25,491 nucleotides of DNA from an uncultured Bacilli bacterium (GTDB taxonomy: Bacteria > Bacillota_I > Bacilli_A > RF39 > UBA660): assembly GCA_947585885.1 (NCBI GenBank), contig CANPXI010000004.1:1-25491 (forward strand), read 5' to 3'. Both the position numbers and the translations under genes were made by a program. Shown in pieces: positions 24,844 through 25,491 of the stretch; position 1 is the first letter of the stretch; each line of letters starts with the position of its first letter. The notes below the pieces were generated by a model that made no database searches, was not told where the DNA came from, and worked only from the letters and a program-made list of their open reading frames with translations.

Positions 24844-24871
24844 TTATTATCATCTCCCTTTAATTCTTAAC

Positions 24872-24916
24872 AAAAAAGGTGTCAAAAGTATTAAGTGTTT
24901 AATACTACTGACACCT
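24872..24916 (-). terminator. Strong terminator upstream of the recombinase
   Basis: Minus strand AGGTGTCA / TGACACCT (8 bp) with a second internal helix GTATTA/TAATAC and a short loop, followed by a T-run. It ends about 30 nt before the recombinase ATG, so transcripts from the 90-residue gene or the tRNA should stop here. Confidence 0.85.
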
Positions 24917-25028
24917 CTTAAAGTTTAATATAAATTACCCTTTTTCTCATCTATTCCTCATCAAATAGACTTGAAATCTCTTGAAGAATATTCTATCACT
25001 TTCTTTAGAAATGTCAATTATTACCAAA

Positions 25029-25301
25029 TTAAATGCCTTTTAGATAGTCTTCTAATTCTGATATCTTAATCTTTTGTGATAAATTCTTAATATAAATCTC
25101 ATTAGAATAATTAAAAGCAAGAAATGTTATACCTTTAATGATTATCTTGTGAGGTTCTACATAAGACAAATTTGTTTTTGCCACCTTATGAATACTACCA
25201 TTTATAAATGTTGGAGTAGTATGTGAAAACTCACAAATAAACTCTAATCTTTGCTTTAAAGATTCTTCAATTGTAATTTCTTGCTCAATAATGTTTATCA
25301 T
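25029..25301 (-). CDS. Small protein of unknown function
   Basis: About 90 residues from the ATG at 25301 (MINIIEQEITIEES); the open frame extends 17 codons further but AAAGGATG serves this ATG. The composition is mixed alpha/beta: NLSYVEPHKIIIKGITFLAFNYSNEIYIKNLSQ suggests consecutive strands, then a helix. No membrane segment or DNA-binding motif is recognised. It lies between the tRNA and the recombinase and may be an element regulator or excision-related gene; that is context only. Confidence 0.6.
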   Translation of the reverse strand: MINIIEQEITIEESLKQRLEFICEFSHTTPTFINGSIHKVAKTNLSYVEPHKIIIKGITFLAFNYSNEIYIKNLSQKIKISELEDYLKGI

Positions 25302-25307
25302 AGACAC

Positions 25308-25327
25308 CATCCTTTCTTGGTAGGATG
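25308..25327 (-). promoter_or_regulatory. Hairpin covering the Shine-Dalgarno of the 90-residue gene
   Basis: Minus strand CATCCT / AGGATG (25322-25327 with 25308-25313), loop of 8 nt. The AGGATG arm contains the Shine-Dalgarno sequence, 6 nt before the ATG, so folding would block translation. Confidence 0.45.
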
Positions 25328-25342
25328 ATTTTCCATATAACG

Positions 25343-25368
25343 AAAAAATCAACCCAATTTGAGTTGAT
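25343..25368 (-). terminator. Terminator downstream of tRNA-Leu
   Basis: Minus strand ATCAAC / GTTGAT (25363-25368 with 25348-25353), extendable inward through a T-G pair and CAA/TTG, then TTTTTT and CG. It lies about 40 nt past the tRNA 3' end. Confidence 0.7.
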
Positions 25369-25381
25369 ATTTATATATAAA

Positions 25382-25398
25382 GTTCGAATAGTTCGAAC
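25382..25398. repeat. Inverted repeat GTTCGAA-TAG-TTCGAAC
   Basis: Perfect 7-bp arms with a 3-base centre; each arm also contains the TTCGAA palindrome. It is 12 nt downstream of the tRNA and may be a protein-binding site or part of an integration site. Confidence 0.5.
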
Positions 25399-25409
25399 AG
25401 ATTCGTCAC

Positions 25410-25491
25410 TGGTGCAGGCGAAGGGACTTGAACCCCCATGGATTGCTCCGCTAGATCCTAAGTCTAGTGCGTCTGCCAATTTCGCCACGCC
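25410..25491 (-). tRNA. tRNA-Leu (anticodon UAG), 5' end cut off by the window
   Basis: Read on the minus strand: the D-arm GGCAGAC region, an anticodon stem CTAGA/TCTAG with loop CTTAGGA (anticodon TAG, reads CUA and relatives), a long variable arm CGGAGCAATCCAT typical of Leu, a T-arm GGGGGTTCAAGTCCC, an acceptor half CGCCTGC, discriminator A, and an encoded CCA at 25410-25412. The matching 5' acceptor strand starts GGCG at the window edge, so about three bases (GCA) are outside. The tRNA is complete otherwise. Confidence 0.93.

Larger units (their letters stand above)
20208..25301. mobile_element. Probable integrative mobilizable element (ends not resolved)
   Basis: A MobV relaxase, a large serine recombinase, an inverted-repeat-rich spacer between them and accessory genes, all on the minus strand, together make an IME-type module. 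No type IV secretion genes are present, so it would depend on a helper for transfer. Exact ends were not found: serine recombinases leave only very short cores. The given limits are the outermost genes I assign to it; it could extend left to about 18012. Confidence 0.6.

Noticed and set aside
25285..25488. 67-codon open frame on the minus strand
   Set aside because: It is the sequence of tRNA-Leu and its downstream region read as protein.
1..25491. Mycoplasma-type code with TGA as Trp
   Set aside because: TGA ends yceD and the relaxase, and Trp codons are TGG throughout.

Overview
The window looks like a low-GC Firmicutes (Bacillota) chromosome. PolC-type DNA polymerase III, a Bacillus-style ylb gene neighbourhood (ylbD, ylbE, ylbM, ylbN/yceD, rpmF) and an exonuclease-deficient-looking DNA polymerase I all point that way. 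TGA is used as a stop (yceD and the relaxase end in TGA) and Trp is TGG, so this is not a code-4 Mycoplasma. The strong AT bias, short intergenic gaps and reduced Shine-Dalgarno leaders would fit a small-genome, host- or gut-associated relative of the Bacilli/Erysipelotrichia/RF39 type; that placement is inference.

Positions 1-4072 hold the ylb/ribosomal-protein neighbourhood: ylbD-ylbE, radC and a small SPOR-domain membrane protein on the minus strand, the overlapping yceD-rpmF pair, and divergent tmcAL (ylbM) on the plus strand. L32 (rpmF) carries an N-terminal leader like the one the Prp protease removes from Firmicutes L27. A promoter-hairpin-T-run unit at 1521-1606 looks like a tiny plus-strand RNA gene. 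Positions 4077-11942 hold a cation diffusion facilitator, polA and polC. polC is split: a 1325-residue open frame stops early and the conserved C-terminus, including the sliding-clamp motif, lies in another frame after what looks like a small deletion.

Positions 12107-16279 hold a two-gene operon of a divergent thymidylate-synthase-family protein and a three-domain fusion (nucleotidyltransferase, CMP/dCMP-type deaminase, HIT), then a HAD hydrolase divergent from a family 2 glycosyltransferase. I consider the thymidylate synthase plus triple-fusion operon the most novel biochemical unit here. Positions 16343-19963 hold a large membrane-anchored extracytoplasmic protein and two unrecognised proteins with hairpin-rich spacers.

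Positions about 20208-25301 look like an integrative mobilizable element: a MobV relaxase and a large serine recombinase separated by 200 bp packed with inverted repeats (candidate oriT), with cargo of a CPBP-family membrane protein and a small conserved Cys/His protein. A second candidate structured RNA (about 100 nt, own -10 box and terminator) lies at its left side. The window ends in a tRNA-Leu(UAG) gene, cut three bases short. No CRISPR array, rRNA or IS transposase is visible, and no gap between genes exceeds 300 bases.
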